From Paracyclopina nana (taxonomy: Eukaryota; Arthropoda; Copepoda; Cyclopoida; Cyclopettidae): a stretch of DNA of 64,000 nt. Where the stretch lies: contig JAGUCH010000008.1 of NCBI GenBank assembly GCA_019096065.1, positions 1,121,001 through 1,185,000 on the forward strand, given 5' to 3'. The first letter of the stretch is position 1. The number at the start of each line of letters is the position of its first letter. Positions 11,040 to 24,190 of this stretch are shown one piece after another. A program made the position numbers and the translations under genes. The notes beneath the pieces were generated by a model. The model saw only the letters and a program-made list of their open reading frames with translations, searched no databases and was not told the DNA's origin.

Positions 11040-11800
11040 CTAAATGTGGTACAATATACCAAAATGTACTACATTTTAGGAAAAAGTACTAAATTGTATC
11101 AGAATCGACTACATTGTACCAAATATACTGTATTGTACCTCAATGTACTACGCCGTACCTAAATGTACTACATTATACCAAAATGTACTACATTATGCCA
11201 AAATGTACTACATTATGCCAAAATGTGCTACACTATGCCAAAATGTACTACATCATGCCAAAATGTGCTACACTATGCCAAAATGTACTACATAATGCCA
11301 AAATGTACTACATTATACCAAAATGTACTACATTATACCAAAATGTACTACATTATACCAAAATGTACTACATTATACCAAAATGTACTACATTATACCA
11401 AAATGTACTACATTATACCAAAATGTACTACATTATACCAAAATGTACTACATTATACCAAAATGTACTACATTATACCAAAATGTACTACATTATACCA
11501 AAATGTACTACATTATACCAAAATGTACTACATTATACCAAAATGTACTACATTATACCAAAATGTACTACATTATACCAAAATGTACTACATTATACAA
11601 ACATGTACTACATTATACCAAAATGTACTACATTATACGAAAATGTACTACATTATACGAAAATGTACTACAAGACAAAATTGTACGACATTGTAAAAAA
11701 ATGTATTAGATTGTACAAAAATGTACTGCATTGTAAAAAATGTACTACTTTGTACAAAATGAACTGCATTATACATGAATGCAGTACATTGTACAATTAA
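11040..11800 (+). repeat. 20-bp array TGTACTACATTATACCAAAA
   Basis: Diverged copies at both edges surround a very homogeneous core (about 11300-11590) in which some fifteen consecutive 20-bp units are identical. The core is flat and the edges are decayed, as expected from recent amplification in the middle. The three forward frames each stay open because 3 x 20 bp is a whole number of codons (up to 228 codons); this is not a protein. Confidence 0.95.
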
Positions 11801-11872
11801 GTACTAATATGCAAAACCATGAACCAAAATGTGTAAAAATGAACAAAAATGTAAACAAGTAATTTTCCTCAA

Positions 11873-12217
11873 CTATCTTATGAAATATCCTATAATTGAA
11901 AGTACCAAATAAGCAGAATCAAGTACATAACCATACTCTCTTAAAAATTGTTTCAAGATATCCATACTAAGATGGCATTTATATTTTTCTTTTCCAGAAT
12001 GTTTCCACTTGAGGCTATTTTTGAAAGTTGTAATCAGAGGTGTTGAAAAAGCTCCATTTTCATGGTGGTAATCATATATATCCATGAATAGATGATTAGC
12101 ATGCAAGCAGATCATGTTGAAACTAGCCCAGATAATTTTGATCATGAAAAATATGAAAATTCCTACCACATTATTGTGAGCCAAATAGAATTGGCTGCCA
12201 ACCACAACTAGAACCAT
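11873..12217 (-). CDS. Possible small membrane protein, 114 aa, unrecognised
   Basis: A single frame opens with ATG at 12217 and runs to TAG at 11873. The N-terminal third is strongly hydrophobic (VVVGSQFYLAH ... NNVVGIFIFFMIKIIWASF), as is the extreme C-terminus (LVLSIIGYFIR), suggesting a membrane protein. The start is notable: TTGTAATTTTTTCAG, a good splice acceptor, ends 4 nt before the ATG, and an in-frame TGA sits directly before it. The coding exon would thus begin with a very short 5' UTR after cis- or trans-splicing. No polyadenylation signal is evident and no family is recognised. It could be chance in AT-rich DNA. Confidence 0.3.
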   Translation of the reverse strand: MVLVVVGSQFYLAHNNVVGIFIFFMIKIIWASFNMICLHANHLFMDIYDYHHENGAFSTPLITTFKNSLKWKHSGKEKYKCHLSMDILKQFLREYGYVLDSAYLVLSIIGYFIR

Positions 12218-12599
12218 TCAGCTGAAAAAATTACAAGTCAAGCACCTTTTGGGCTCAATCATGCATGTTATTCACTTTACAAGAGTAGTACTATTAAAAA
12301 AGACTGAAAAAGGCAGGCATGGGCCTTGAGTGGTCAAAAAGGCAAAAAAATGCACATGATGACGGCCCCTTTATATTGCATGCAGACAGGATCAGTTTTT
12401 TTTTTTCATATTCAGTATTTCGGGCAGAGTATAATAATCATCATCATCCTGAGCTACTGAGCTTCTTTTGCATCTTGCGTGACTTCCACCAAGAAAGAGA
12501 ATCACTTGATTGTTTTACTAGAGAAGACGATGCACAGTGGGGGAATGGACCTTTAAAACGCTCCCTGCTGAATCGATTTTCAGTTTTAGCCAATGTTCC

Positions 12600-13110
12600 A
12601 CATTTTCGCCATTGAACAACATTTCGGCTCAGTTTTGCTCATTTGGGTTCATTTATGGACATTTCTGAACATTTTGTTACATGTTTGATCATTTTTTATC
12701 ATTTAAAAACATTTCCAAACATGTTGCTACATTTTTGCTCAGTTTTGCACATTTAAATACATTTTATTGCATTCCTTCTCACTGTTGCTCATTAATGAAC
12801 AGTTCATTACATTTTGCTTACTATAAATTAGATTCTTTTTAGAACAGGTTAAAATACATTTTACAGTGTTACAGCTCATTAATGTTCGCAAACATTAACA
12901 TTTCAAAGTATCTTTGATTACATTAACTAATATTATCATAAATATTAGAAATACTTACAAATTTTCGCCGCAATAAAAAAGTCATTAAAAAGTATTTATC
13001 TAATTAAAAAACATATTCAAAAACATTATCGTTCATTTAAATTCAGTTTGACACATTTTAGGCCATTTCTGCTCATTTGTTTACATAGCTGCACATTTCA
13101 TAACATCTTT
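12600..13110. repeat. Degenerate array of CATTTTTGCTCATTT-type units
   Basis: Loose repeats of about 12-15 bp with CATTT(N)GCTCATTT / AACATTT cores, interrupted at about 12830-12960 by unrelated AT-rich sequence. Strongly diverged, with no coding potential. Confidence 0.6.
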
Positions 13111-13738
13111 ATCCATTTATCCTCATTACATTAATTCCTTAGCAATTAAACGATGTTTCTCATGACACTAATTGATATGCCCACTTAATTGATGCGGCTC
13201 TAATTAGCTCAAATTACAACAACGCTTGTGAGAATCAATTTTTTTGCCACCAAAGAGCATTAAAGGGTTCATGTTCTTGTTGCACAGAGGGAAAATTGCA
13301 CTTTAATTCTTGGTATACGAAGCTTGATGGCAACCCATAATTTGCTCAAAACCGAGGCTTGACCTGTATGACTGACAGTCAGACAAGCTGAGCTTGACCA
13401 ACCTCCAAGCACAGTGGGTAACTCAGACCTTAAAAAGCACAATTTGAATAATCATCTTAATAAGTTTTTTGGTCTTTTCTGAAGTAAAGCTACAAAAAAA
13501 ATGATAGAGAAAAAAGTGAAGAGAACTTTTAGAGGCATTTTTGCTCAGTGTGAAAGCTTAGATTTCCTTAGGGCAATTTAGGGATTTATTATGCATATCT
13601 TCTTCCACCTCGAGTCCTGTTGACCTGCTGCACAGTAGGACCATAAAATAATGGACGAATTTCTCCTTAAAAACGGTTGTAAAATTCCATAAAGCAAAAG
13701 TTTTTCTCGTCATGGATCCTTTTTACAACTACAAAGCA
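13111..13738. other. Intergenic, no gene seen
   Basis: Nothing recognised except a CACAGTGG octamer at 13410. Confidence 0.5.
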
Positions 13739-14545
13739 GACTTCAGTTAGCTCAGTTGGCTCAGCTAGCTCAGTTGACTCAGCAAGCTATGTTGGCTCAT
13801 CTAGCTCAGTTTGACTTAGATCAGTTGAATTAGCAAGCTCAGTTGACTCAGCAGGCTCTGTTGACCCAGCAGGCTCAGTTGGCTCATCTAGCTCAGTTGG
13901 CTCATCTAGCTCAGTTGGCTCATCTAGCTCAGTTGGCTCATCTAGCTCAGTTGGCTCATCTAGCTCAGTTGGCTCATCTAGCTCAGTTGGCTCATCTAGC
14001 TCAGTTGGCTCATCTAGCTCAGTTGGCTCATCTAGCTCAGTTGGCTCAGTTGGCTCATCTAGCTCAGTTGGCTCATCTAGCTCAGTTGGCTCATCTAGCT
14101 CAGTTGGCTCATCTAGCTCAGTTGGCTCATCTAGCTCAGTTGGCTCATCTAGCTCAGTTGGCTCATCTAGCTCAGTTGACTATTAGAGCTTAACTGACTA
14201 TACGAGCTCAGCTGACTCAGCAAGCTCAGTTGACTCAGCAGGCTCAGTTGACTCAGCAGGCTCAGTTGGCTCATCTAGCTCAGTTGACTATTCAAGCTTA
14301 ACTGACTATGCGAGCTCAGCTGACTCAGCAAACTAGTTGACTCAGCAGTCTCAGCTGACTCAGCAAGCTTAGTTGACCCAGCAAGCTCAGCTGACTCAGC
14401 AAGCTCAACTGACTCAGCAAGCTCAACTGACTCAGCAAGCTCAGCTGACTCAGTTAGCTCAGTCGACTCAGTAAGCTCAGTCGACTCAGTAAGCTCAGTT
14501 GACTCTGTTAGCTCAGTTGACTTATCAAGCCCAGTACACTGTACA
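13739..14545 (+). repeat. 18-bp arrays GCTCATCTAGCTCAGTTG and CTGACTCAGCAAGCTCAG
   Basis: Two related sub-arrays. About 13880-14170 is nearly perfect GCTCATCTAGCTCAGTTG, with one 9-bp half-unit insertion near 14040. About 14200-14540 is a more diverged CTGACTCAGCAAGCTCAG family with TGACTCA words. Both derive from a 9-bp ancestor (GCTCAGTTG / ACTCAGCAA). Confidence 0.9.
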
Positions 14546-15339
14546 CTGTACACAAGCTCATCCTTATGAGTTTGCTGAGCCATTTGAGATAGATAAGCCA
14601 AAATGAGCTTGCCAACTCTGCAGTCTTTTTTACTCTATAAGCATTGTTTAAACTCTGTTAATTCAGCTAACTCAATTATATCACAAGGCTCAGCAAAATC
14701 AGTCGAGTAAACAAGCTCAGCTAAGTTGGAAAATTCATCTCACTCACATGGTTCAGTAAATTCAGTAGTTTCTTTTTTTTTGGCTTCCAAAGCACCAAAC
14801 TTGCGCTCAGTGGAACAAAATGAAGCCATTATTTTACATGCTACATCTTCATATACCTGGATGATACCAGCAATAAATAACCGAAAATGATGGTAAAAGA
14901 TTATGAAGTAGCAGTGGGAAACCAGAATCTGTTAAGTATTTGACATCACTCATCCCAAATGCTAATTAAATTGGAAATTTCGCCTTTTTTTGCACTGAGC
15001 CAAATTTAAAAACAATAGAATCAGTCAAGCAGAAAGGTGTTGTCTTCACGATCTAATAAGCACAGAGAGAGCAGAATCTACAAAATTGATCAGACTGTGA
15101 AAAAAGGGTGTGATTGTATTTTTATTTTACATTAAAAAGTGCTTTTGGTGGTCGATTGGCATGTGTCAAGATTGGAAATCTAGCGCAATAATGATGGGCC
15201 AAGCTTCCTAATGAGTGATCATTAGTGCAAGTCCAGCTCACGCCCATAATTTGCCTGCTCGAGTTTTTTGCCTCATACCACGTGCACAAAGTGAAAACCA
15301 AAGCACATCATATATACTTTTTTACGGTTTGAGCCTGTG
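14546..15339. other. Intergenic, no gene seen
   Basis: AT-rich sequence without a supported frame or RNA. Isolated TCAGTTGACT-like words at the left edge are array decay. Confidence 0.5.
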
Positions 15340-15975
15340 TTTTGAGTCACTAATTTTTTTCTCTGAATTAAGCCACTGTCACTGAGTCACTGTTTTAAAA
15401 CACTGTTTTGAATCACTGTTTTTATATTCGAGTTACTGTTTTGAGTCACTGTTTTGAGTCACTGTTTTGAGTCACTGTTTTGAGTCACTGTTTTGAGTCA
15501 CTGTTTTGAGTCACTGTTTTGAGTCACTGTTTTGAGTCACTGTTTTGAGTCACTGTTTTGAGTCACTGTTTTGAGTCACTGTTTTGATTCAATGTTTTGA
15601 ATCACTGTTTTGAGTCAATGTTTTGAGTCAAAGTTTGAGTCACTGTTTTGAGCCACTATTTTGAGTCAAGAAGGTGTTCATAGTTGACCCATAACATGGA
15701 CTATGTGCTGGAAGAAAAGCTCTACATTTTCATGAAACTGTTTTGAGTCACTATTATAAGTCAAAGTCAATAAGTCGAATAAGTCAAAGACTCTAAACAG
15801 TGACTCAAAACAGTGACTCAAAACAATAACTCAAAAAGTGACCCAAAACAGTGACTCAAAACAGTGTCTCAAAACATTGACTCAAAACATTAACTCAAAA
15901 CATTGACTCAAAACATTGACTCAAAACATTTGACTCAAAACATTGACTCAAAACATTGACTCAAAAAAATATGCG
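15340..15975. repeat. Inverted pair of 13-bp TTTTGAGTCACTG arrays
   Basis: The left half (about 15340-15665) is TTTTGAGTCACTG repeated, about 13 units perfect in the middle. After a ~120-bp spacer the right half (about 15795-15975) is the reverse complement: CAGTGACTCAAAA, drifting to CATTGACTCAAAA. The transcript of either strand could fold into a long hairpin. I found no unique terminal sequences or target duplication. Confidence 0.9.
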
Positions 15976-18044
15976 TAAATGCTTTGAGTCATGTGAGTCA
16001 ATATTATACTATGTAAATAATGTACCATAGTATGTAGTATTTTGATTCAATTGATCAAATTATGTGCCTATGACAAAAAAATCATTTTAAACTACTTTAG
16101 GTTATTTTTTGAAGGCCTTCTTTTCTCATGGTGACTTAGATCAATTATTGGCAAATTTCCCTGAACTAAAGTTTTAATTGGCCAGCTTGGCATCATCACC
16201 AGTAGATTATAGTAAAAGTTGGACAAATGGCCAGGATCAGGATGTTGCAACAGAGATAAAAAACCAATTTTTTCTTTGCTACACCTAAGACCCAACCCAC
16301 AATTTGGTCAAGTTAACTGAATTTACCAGTCATGCAATAATATTTTCTCCTGGGCTGGAATTTGTCACGCAACAAATTCTCTTCTCAAGATTTTGGCCTG
16401 GAAAGAATTTTTTATGAGATGGTCTACATTCCCCACCAGCCATTGTTGTGTGACCTAAAGGCATTATATTAATAAGACATTCTTATTGCATTTAACTTTT
16501 TCATAGGTCTATAATTCACTTTTTTCAATTTCCTTAAATTGTGCATGCAGTTTTATAGCCCAGCATGAGTCTTTTTTTACAGTAGGGCATCAGCTGACTC
16601 TAGAGTCATAAAATGGCTAAAAGAATGCAGTTGTCAAACAACTCCTTCTTTTTTTTGGCAGCTCATGGAAACATCTCAACTTGTAGTACAACTTTTGGGG
16701 GATCAGACTCTAGGTTGTTCTGCTTTGTTTATGCGCAATTTGAGTGTGTCAGTCTCGGTCACGCAACCTCTCATTACTGTTATTACAATTAGAAACAGGA
16801 ATTAGAGAAAAGATGATTACATGTCACATGCAATGCCAGAGAATTTGTCTGGCTTTTCACAGACACAAAATAAGCTAGGAAATAGTTGGAGGCATTAAGG
16901 ATGTTTTGCAAACTAGACTTGTCACATGTGCAGGCAAAAAGTATCATGCTATCATAATAAACTTGGTAAATATTTGCATTCTGAAGTGTATCGAAAAAAT
17001 CACGAAATTGGATAATCTGGTGGGCAAACATGAGCTAATCCTCTTTCAACTTTGATCCACAAAAAAATATTGAATTTGACGCAAAAAATGTCAAATTGTT
17101 GCAAGTTCCTTATTTAGCAATATTGGAGTTATCGAAAGTGTGCAGTTGACAAGTATTCTGAGTTTGGACATTTGGTCTCAATTTATAAAAAGTTTCACCA
17201 ACTGTCTTCAATGTAACAAAAAGGGTTCTTACAGGTTGCGTTAATTTTTACAAGTACATTTTCCGTCAAGCGTAAACTTGTAAACAAAGTGGAGAAGCAT
17301 TGTGGAATTTGAATTTGGCAGTGAAAAATTCCTGGATTGACACCCGCAGTGACTTAAAGGCTTGAGGGAACAAAGAATATCAGACATTTTTATATCATCT
17401 ACTGCAGCAGCAGGTAAGCTGAATTCCTTATACCTGACCTGAGCGAAGAAGCGAATAACAAATTGATGGAATTCAAACAAACGCATGGAGAAGTAACCCT
17501 TTTTGTTAAATGGTAGACAGTTGGTGATCTATCAGAGAAATTGTGATCAAGTGCCCGTATCTAACTTATTGAATTAATGCACGCGTTCAACAAAGGCAAG
17601 ATTTTCAACAAAGGAACCAAGCACAATCTTACACGATTTCACCCGAAAAAGCCATTTTTACGAGACAGACCCCCGCAGCACGTGGCCAACAAAGGGAATC
17701 TCTGCACAGAGGGAGAAAAATGGTTTGGAATTCAAGGGCCTATTTGTGAACTATGGCTCCTTTTGAGATCACCATACAGCAACAATAACAACAAAGATCT
17801 TTTTCTCACAGGGCATTCCTTCTGGAGATAGTTGACAATGAGCCATTTGAATTGTTGGCATGTTTGAGATAGCATCAACTTTTATTATGTTTACTACCAT
17901 ACAACAAGTCTGTTTGTTCATGCCTCAAACTCTTATTTTTTCTGTTTTTGAACCTTTCCCTTCATTTGACCCCAGCTTGCCCTGGCTTCATTTTTCAAAT
18001 TTCTTTTACCTTTTGATTTTAACTTTAAAAAAACTCATGAATTG
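15976..18044. other. Two kilobases without a recognised gene
   Basis: Several open frames under 85 codons exist on both strands. None has a recognisable domain, a convincing splice context or a start-proximal signal. Nothing further is visible. Confidence 0.5.
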
Positions 18045-19195
18045 GCTTTAGCTAGCTCATGAACTGGCTTGAGCTTGACTTGATTTGAGCTTGCTCATGA
18101 CTTGACTTGAGCTAAATCATAACTTGACTTAAGTAAGCTCATGACTTGAAATGAGCTGACACATGACTTGATTTGAGCTACCTCATGAGTTGACTTGACC
18201 TTGCTCATGGCTTGACTTGAGCTAGTTTTTGAACCTTTCCCTTCATTTGTCCTCAACTTGCCCTGGCATCATTTTTCAAATTTCATTTACCTTTTGATTT
18301 TAACTTTTAAAAAAAGACTAACTCATGAATTGGATTGAGCTAACTCAACAATTGACTTGAGCAAGCTAATGACTTAACTTTAGCTGATTCATGACTTGAC
18401 TTGAGTTAGCTCATGACTTGACTTGAGTTAGCTCATGACTTGACTTGAGTTGACTCATGATTTGACTTGACCTAGCTCATGATATGACTTGAGCTGACTC
18501 ATGATTTGACTTGAACTAACTCATGACTTGACTTGATCTGATTCATGATTTGACTTGAGCTAGCTCATGACATAACTTTAGCTAGCTCATGACATGACTT
18601 GAGCTAGCTCATGACATGACTTGAGCTAGCTCATGACATGACTTGAGCTAGCTCATGACATGACTTGAGCTAGCTCATGACATGACTTGAGCTAGCTCAT
18701 GACATGACTTGAGCTAGCTCATGACATGACTTGAGCTAGCTCATGACATGACTTGAGCTAGCTCATGACATGACTTGAGCTAGGTCAAGTCAAATCATGA
18801 GTCAACTCAAGTCAAGTCATGAGCTAACTCAAGTCAAGTCATGAATCAGCTAAAGTTGAGCTACATATGCACATGACTTGAGCTCACTCATAACTTACCT
18901 AATCTAACTCATGACTTGAATTTAGCTAATTCATGACATGACTTGAGCTAGCTCATTACATGACTTGAGCTAGCTCATTACATGACTTTATATAGCTCAT
19001 GACATGACTTGAGCTACACATGACTTGAGCTCACTCATAACTTACCTAACCTAACTCATGACTTGAATTTAGCTAAATCATGACTTGACTTGAGCTAACA
19101 AATGACCAGACTCGAATGACCTAACTAGAGCTCACTCATTATTTACTTAAGCTAAGTCATGACTTGACTCGATCTAACTCATGACTTAACTGAAT
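18045..19195 (+). repeat. 22-bp array GAGCTAGCTCATGACATGACTT
   Basis: A diverged left part surrounds a perfect core (about 18555-18780, roughly ten identical 22-bp units) that contains the palindrome GAGCTAGCTC. At about 18784-18855 the orientation flips for a few units (AGGTCAAGTCAAATCATGAG and similar), then reverts. The right edge is degenerate. An AACTTTTAAAAAAAGACT-flanked copy of the left border at about 18225-18330 repeats 17940-18040. Confidence 0.9.
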
Positions 19196-21964
19196 TATTT
19201 TAGTGCACAATTTGACATAATAATGTGCTTTTCTTAATGTACCAATTTTTTGAAAAAAGATTTTGCTTATTTTTAAGTTGAGATTTGGTGAGACACTTGT
19301 CCCAAAGTGAAAAATTCTTGGGACAGCACAAAAGAAATTCCAATCCAGATAATTTACAATGACCATAAGCCCATAAGTGCATGAAGAATCAGCTTATATG
19401 TGTAGTAATAAAAATTGAAAGTAGGTTAGCAAGCTGAAACTCGATTTTCTCACCCTTCTTCTTTTGTTGAAATCAAGCCTTTTGTCTTAAATGGGCAAAT
19501 GTGAAATCTCATGAGCATCAGGTGGCAAATCTAGTCATGATTTGTTGTATTCAACTTAATTTCAGCCCCAGGCTTAAAAATCATTACTAATTTCACTTTT
19601 CCAATTGATGAGAAATGGCTTTGTTCAATTGTGGTAATCTTGGGTAAAAATCAGATGAATCTCCATCATAAATCACAGCAGACTTTTGAACATGGTCATA
19701 AAAACAAGACTTTTTTTCCACCAAAAAGAAGTGGAAAAAAATCTGGTTGAGATTTTCAGTTGGGCAATTAGGGATTTTTGGGGGATCGTTTTTAGACGAA
19801 TTGGCTCGTTCCGTGGCCAGTTTTTCATCAGTTACACCATAACCGAATTCCTAATTTTGATCTCAATTTTACTTTAACCAAGTTTAAGCGTTCTTAAAAT
19901 CTAAACATTAATTAAAGTCAAAATCGAATTTGAATCGTGAAACAGAATTTCAAAATGTAATCTTTACTTTTTTTTACTCTCGTTAACTATTTAAGTTCTT
20001 ACTTTTCGTTAACAAAGTAAATTAGGATTAGTAGGATTAATTTGCAAGCATTCAAATTACCGCATTAACGACCTTTCAATCCGAATAATCAATTTAAGAA
20101 AATTTAAATTCCAATTTTCAATTTAACTTGAATTTTAATTTTCAATTTAACTAAATTAAGTTTTAATTATCAATTTAACGAAATTTTAAAAATCGAATAC
20201 TAACATTAAATAAACGAACAAGAGCATCAAAAAGTCTTAAAATTCCGTTATGAGTGATTAGTAAAAAACCGGCGACTTCAAAAGCCTTGTAGCTATTTTA
20301 ATGTGAATTTTCAGGTTGAGGGTTTGACCATGTCCGATTGAGAGGAATTCCCACAAATTATGTACTGAAAGAATTTGAAGCTCACTTTATTGAACAAAAG
20401 CTTGGCGCATTTTCGTTTTTCGAGCATCTATTATAATCACCTTTGTCGGCCACTTTTGAATGGTGACAAATTATTTCTATTGCAAAATTCATGCGCAATT
20501 TTTTTTCGCCAAAACTGATCTGCCAAAAAAGGGGAATTCTAAAAGTTTGCGCGCACATAAAATGTGCAACTTTTCATAGGTAATTCTTATTGCAATTTCC
20601 AACAGTTTGCATTTTAAACTTTAAATGCGCGCGCGCGTGTTTCCGGTCACTGTGCTAGCATCAGCTGACGCCTCATCAGCAATAACAACACCTGGTTGAC
20701 CTGAGCGTACCTTCTATTTTTAGCGGGCTTTTCTCCTGGATTTTCAGTATTTTTTTTCAAAACATTGAGCAGACTTTGAAGTGCAATATTTTTTCAAAAT
20801 AATTTCCTGATTCAACATTTAAATGGGTGTTAAATATCTAACTATGTAATTACCATAATATATATGAATAAAAAAAATTAACCAAAAAGCTTGTTCATGA
20901 AAAAACTTGAAATTTATCATAAAGCTTAAAAATTGAAAATGGTCTACAAACTTGAAATTTGTCTTAAAACTGGCAATTAAAGTCATAAATTGAAACTGAT
21001 CTTAAAACTCGAGTCTTAAAACTTGAGTTCAAAATATGCAATTTATCATTGAAATATATTTTCTTTCACCTTAAAATAGCCAAGAATTTATACTTTCCTT
21101 ACAACTCGGAATGTTCCTGAAAGCACTCAAGAAGATTTCCTGCATGCCAAGCTTTGCATAGTAGTACTAGTAAATTGTATTTTGCTAGCAAAGATTATTG
21201 ACTCAAGTCTGTTTTTCTTCCTTGTTTACTTTTCATTCCTGAAACTTAGCATCAAAATTGGAAACTTAGGAGGAGAAGACAACCTCAATGTCACGTGATG
21301 GGAATTTTTCAGGATGCTGAGAACACGAACTAATTATTAGAGCTCATCCTAGTACACAGCAAAAATCCCATTATTTATTATTAGTTTTCCCTTGAAGGCC
21401 GTGAAATCGCAATTCGGCATTTTTAAGCTCAATTTGGCCTTTTCCAGACTGGGAATATTTAAAAAAACCAGTTTTGGCACATTTTTAATTGGCAAAGTGC
21501 CAATCATCTTAAAATTGATTTAACGGTTCCAATTTCCTTTTGCAACAGTTCAATGTTAAGCTCCAGTTCAAATCTTCAATTTTGATGCTTCTTCCATGAT
21601 ATTTGGTGCACTGAGGGGTAAAGGGGGCAAAAAATGGTAGATAAAGTGAGTTTGTAACGGCGACGGATTTCGGAGGCGTTGGCCCAGTGTGCATCACTTC
21701 CCTTCATTACAACTCCGTTCCAGTTTGCTAAGTTACACTCATGTGGAACTTGTCTGCCACAGGTGTCGATGCACTTTGGAAATGCTCCTAAAAGATGTAC
21801 TACTATTTTGCAAAACAACGGAATCCTTCATTCGCAATTTAGAATTAGCAGAGCCTTCGTGCTGCTAAATAAAAAAAACGACTTAGTTTGTAGCATTTGG
21901 ATAACTTTAAATTGTTAATGTAAGAAATCTTAAGGATAAAGCAATAGTGAGGTTCATTGCCGTA
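19196..21964. other. 2.8 kb without a recognised gene
   Basis: AT-rich, with simple alternating stretches (AATTTTAATTTTCAATTTAA around 20110-20200) and a short GCGCGCGCGTG run at about 20627. Frames are under 85 codons and featureless. Confidence 0.5.
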
Positions 21965-22735
21965 AAACTAAGTTTGTTAACTTAAAACGTGGGGTTATTT
22001 ACCCAAAACTTGTAGTTGTGAGGGCAAAACTAGCGGTTTTAGTGAAAAACTAGTATTTTATTGCAAAACTAGTTTTTTAGATGCAAAACTAGTTTTTTTA
22101 TATGCAAAAATAGTTTTTGAAATGCAACACTAGTTTTTTAGATGCAACACTAGTAGTTTTTTAGATGCTAAACTAGTTTTTTAGATGCTAAACTAGTTTT
22201 TTAGATGCAAAACTAGTTTTTTGGGTGCAAAGCTAGTTTTTTAGATGCAAAACTAGTTTTTTAGATACAAAACTAGTTTTTTAGATGCAAAACTAGTTTT
22301 TTAGATGCAAAACTAGTATTTTAGATGCAAAACTTGCATTTCAGACGGAAATCTAGTATTTTAGATGCAAAACTAGTTTTTTGGCACAAAACTAGTTTAT
22401 TAGATGTAAAACAATTTATTAGATTCAAAACTAGTTAGTCTTTTGATTCAAAATCTAGAACGTTTATTATGTATAAAATCATATTTATCAATGATACTTT
22501 TTTTAATGCATAACTATTTTTCTAATGAAAAACTAAGTGCTTTTATGATAAAGTAGGTTTTTTCAATGCAAAACTAGGTTTTTAAATGGAAAATTAGTCT
22601 TTTGAATGCAAATTAGCTTTTTCAATGCAAAATTAGGTTTTTCAATGCAAAACTAGATTTTTCTATGCAAAACTTTGTTTATTAAACTACCAAACTAGTT
22701 TATTTAACTACAAAACTAGTTGTCTATGTAATTTT
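21965..22735 (+). repeat. 20-bp array TTTTTTAGATGCAAAACTAG
   Basis: Roughly 30 copies of a 20-bp unit, the most uniform at about 22080-22320, degenerate at both ends. Each unit contains ACTAGT or a close variant and many contain ATGCAAAA (octamer-like). No gene. Confidence 0.85.
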
Positions 22736-23299
22736 TAGTTTCATTTATAATATAGTATCTTTAGCTATAACCTCATTGAAATCATGTGTTAAAGCTAGCT
22801 TCCAAATTGCAATTTTTTGAAATAATAATTTTTTTGTCATAAAAGAACCAGTTAAAAGGGACAATTGCCTGGTTGATGGATGAATTTGCCTTCTTTCATT
22901 TGATGCCAGGTTTCTCACACCTTTTGTGCAAACCCTTTGAATTGCATTGTAACTGAGAGAGCTTCTATGCACGTTATTCTATTTTTCAAAGGAATTTCAA
23001 CCATTTTCAATTAAGGATGAGTTGTCAAAAGCTGCAAAATATTGCCACCTGGTGATGGGCCAAGTTGTCTTGCAGCTTTGTATTTATTAGCACTTATGGG
23101 TGTTTTTTTTCCTCTGTGGACGTGATTAGTGCCATTGCATCTTCGTCCACCTTTTTAATGGTGGGCACAATGACATTAAAACTTTTACAACCTGCCACGT
23201 GGTCCCTAAAAAGCCCTCAAAAATCAAGAACTGGAATTTGGCTTCAGTCAGTCTTGAAGCCTTATTAATTTAAATCTTGGGACTATTTTTGAGCAAACA
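22736..23299. other. Intergenic, no gene seen
   Basis: No supported frame, RNA gene or repeat. Confidence 0.5.
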
Positions 23300-24190
23300 T
23301 CTAAAACTATGATATTAATGCAACTCTTAGAGTATTGATGCAATTCTTAGAACATTGATGCAATTCTTAGAGTATTGATGCAATTCTTAGAACATTGATG
23401 CAAATAAGAGGATTGATGCAATTCTTAGAGTATTGATGCAAATTAGAAGATTGATGTAAATCTTAGAGTATTGTTGCAAATCTTAGAGGATTGATGCAAT
23501 TCTTAGAGTATTGATGCAATTCTTAGAGTATTGATGCAAATTAGAAGATTGATGCAAATCTTAGAGCATTGATGCAAATTAGAGGTTGATTTATGCAAAT
23601 TAGAGGTTGATTGATGCAAATCTTAGAGGATTGAGGCAAATCTAAGAGTATTGATGCAATTCTTAGAGTATTGATGCAATTCTAAGAGTATTGATGCAAA
23701 TTAGAAGATTGATGCAAATCATTGCAGAGCATTGATGTAAATTAGAGGTTGATTGATGCTAATCTTAGAGTATTGATGCAAATTAGAGGATTGATCAAAT
23801 CTTAGAGCATTGATGCAAATTAGAGGATTGATCAAATCTTAGAGCATCGATGCAAATTAGAGAATTGATGCAAATTAGAAGATTGATGCAAATTAAAGTA
23901 TTGATACAATTAAGAGCATTGATGCAAATCTTAGAGAAACAATGCAACTCTCTTATCGTTTATGCAAATCTTAGGGCATTGATGCAAATTGGATTATTGA
24001 TGCAAATCTGAGATCATTGATGCAAATCTTAAAGTATTGATACAACTTTAAGAGTGTTGATGCAAATTAGATTATTGATGCAAATCTGAGATCATTGATG
24101 CAAATCTAAGTGCATTTAAACAGTGAAATCTAAGAGCATGAATGCAAGTCTCAGTGCATTGTTATCATTTGCATTTTTGATGCAAATAGC
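23300..24190 (+). repeat. ~20-bp array GATTGATGCAAATCTTAGAG
   Basis: About 40 units of 18-24 bp with variable length. The constant part ATTGATGCAAAT contains ATGCAAAT, the consensus octamer bound by POU-domain proteins; the other part is CTTAGAGNATTG. Units vary in length (deletions of CTT, insertion of TTGATT), unlike the rigid arrays elsewhere. Confidence 0.85.

Noticed and set aside
11114-11800. 228-codon frame of CTTLYQNVLHYTKMYYIIPK repeats
   Set aside because: 20-bp satellite open in all three forward frames.
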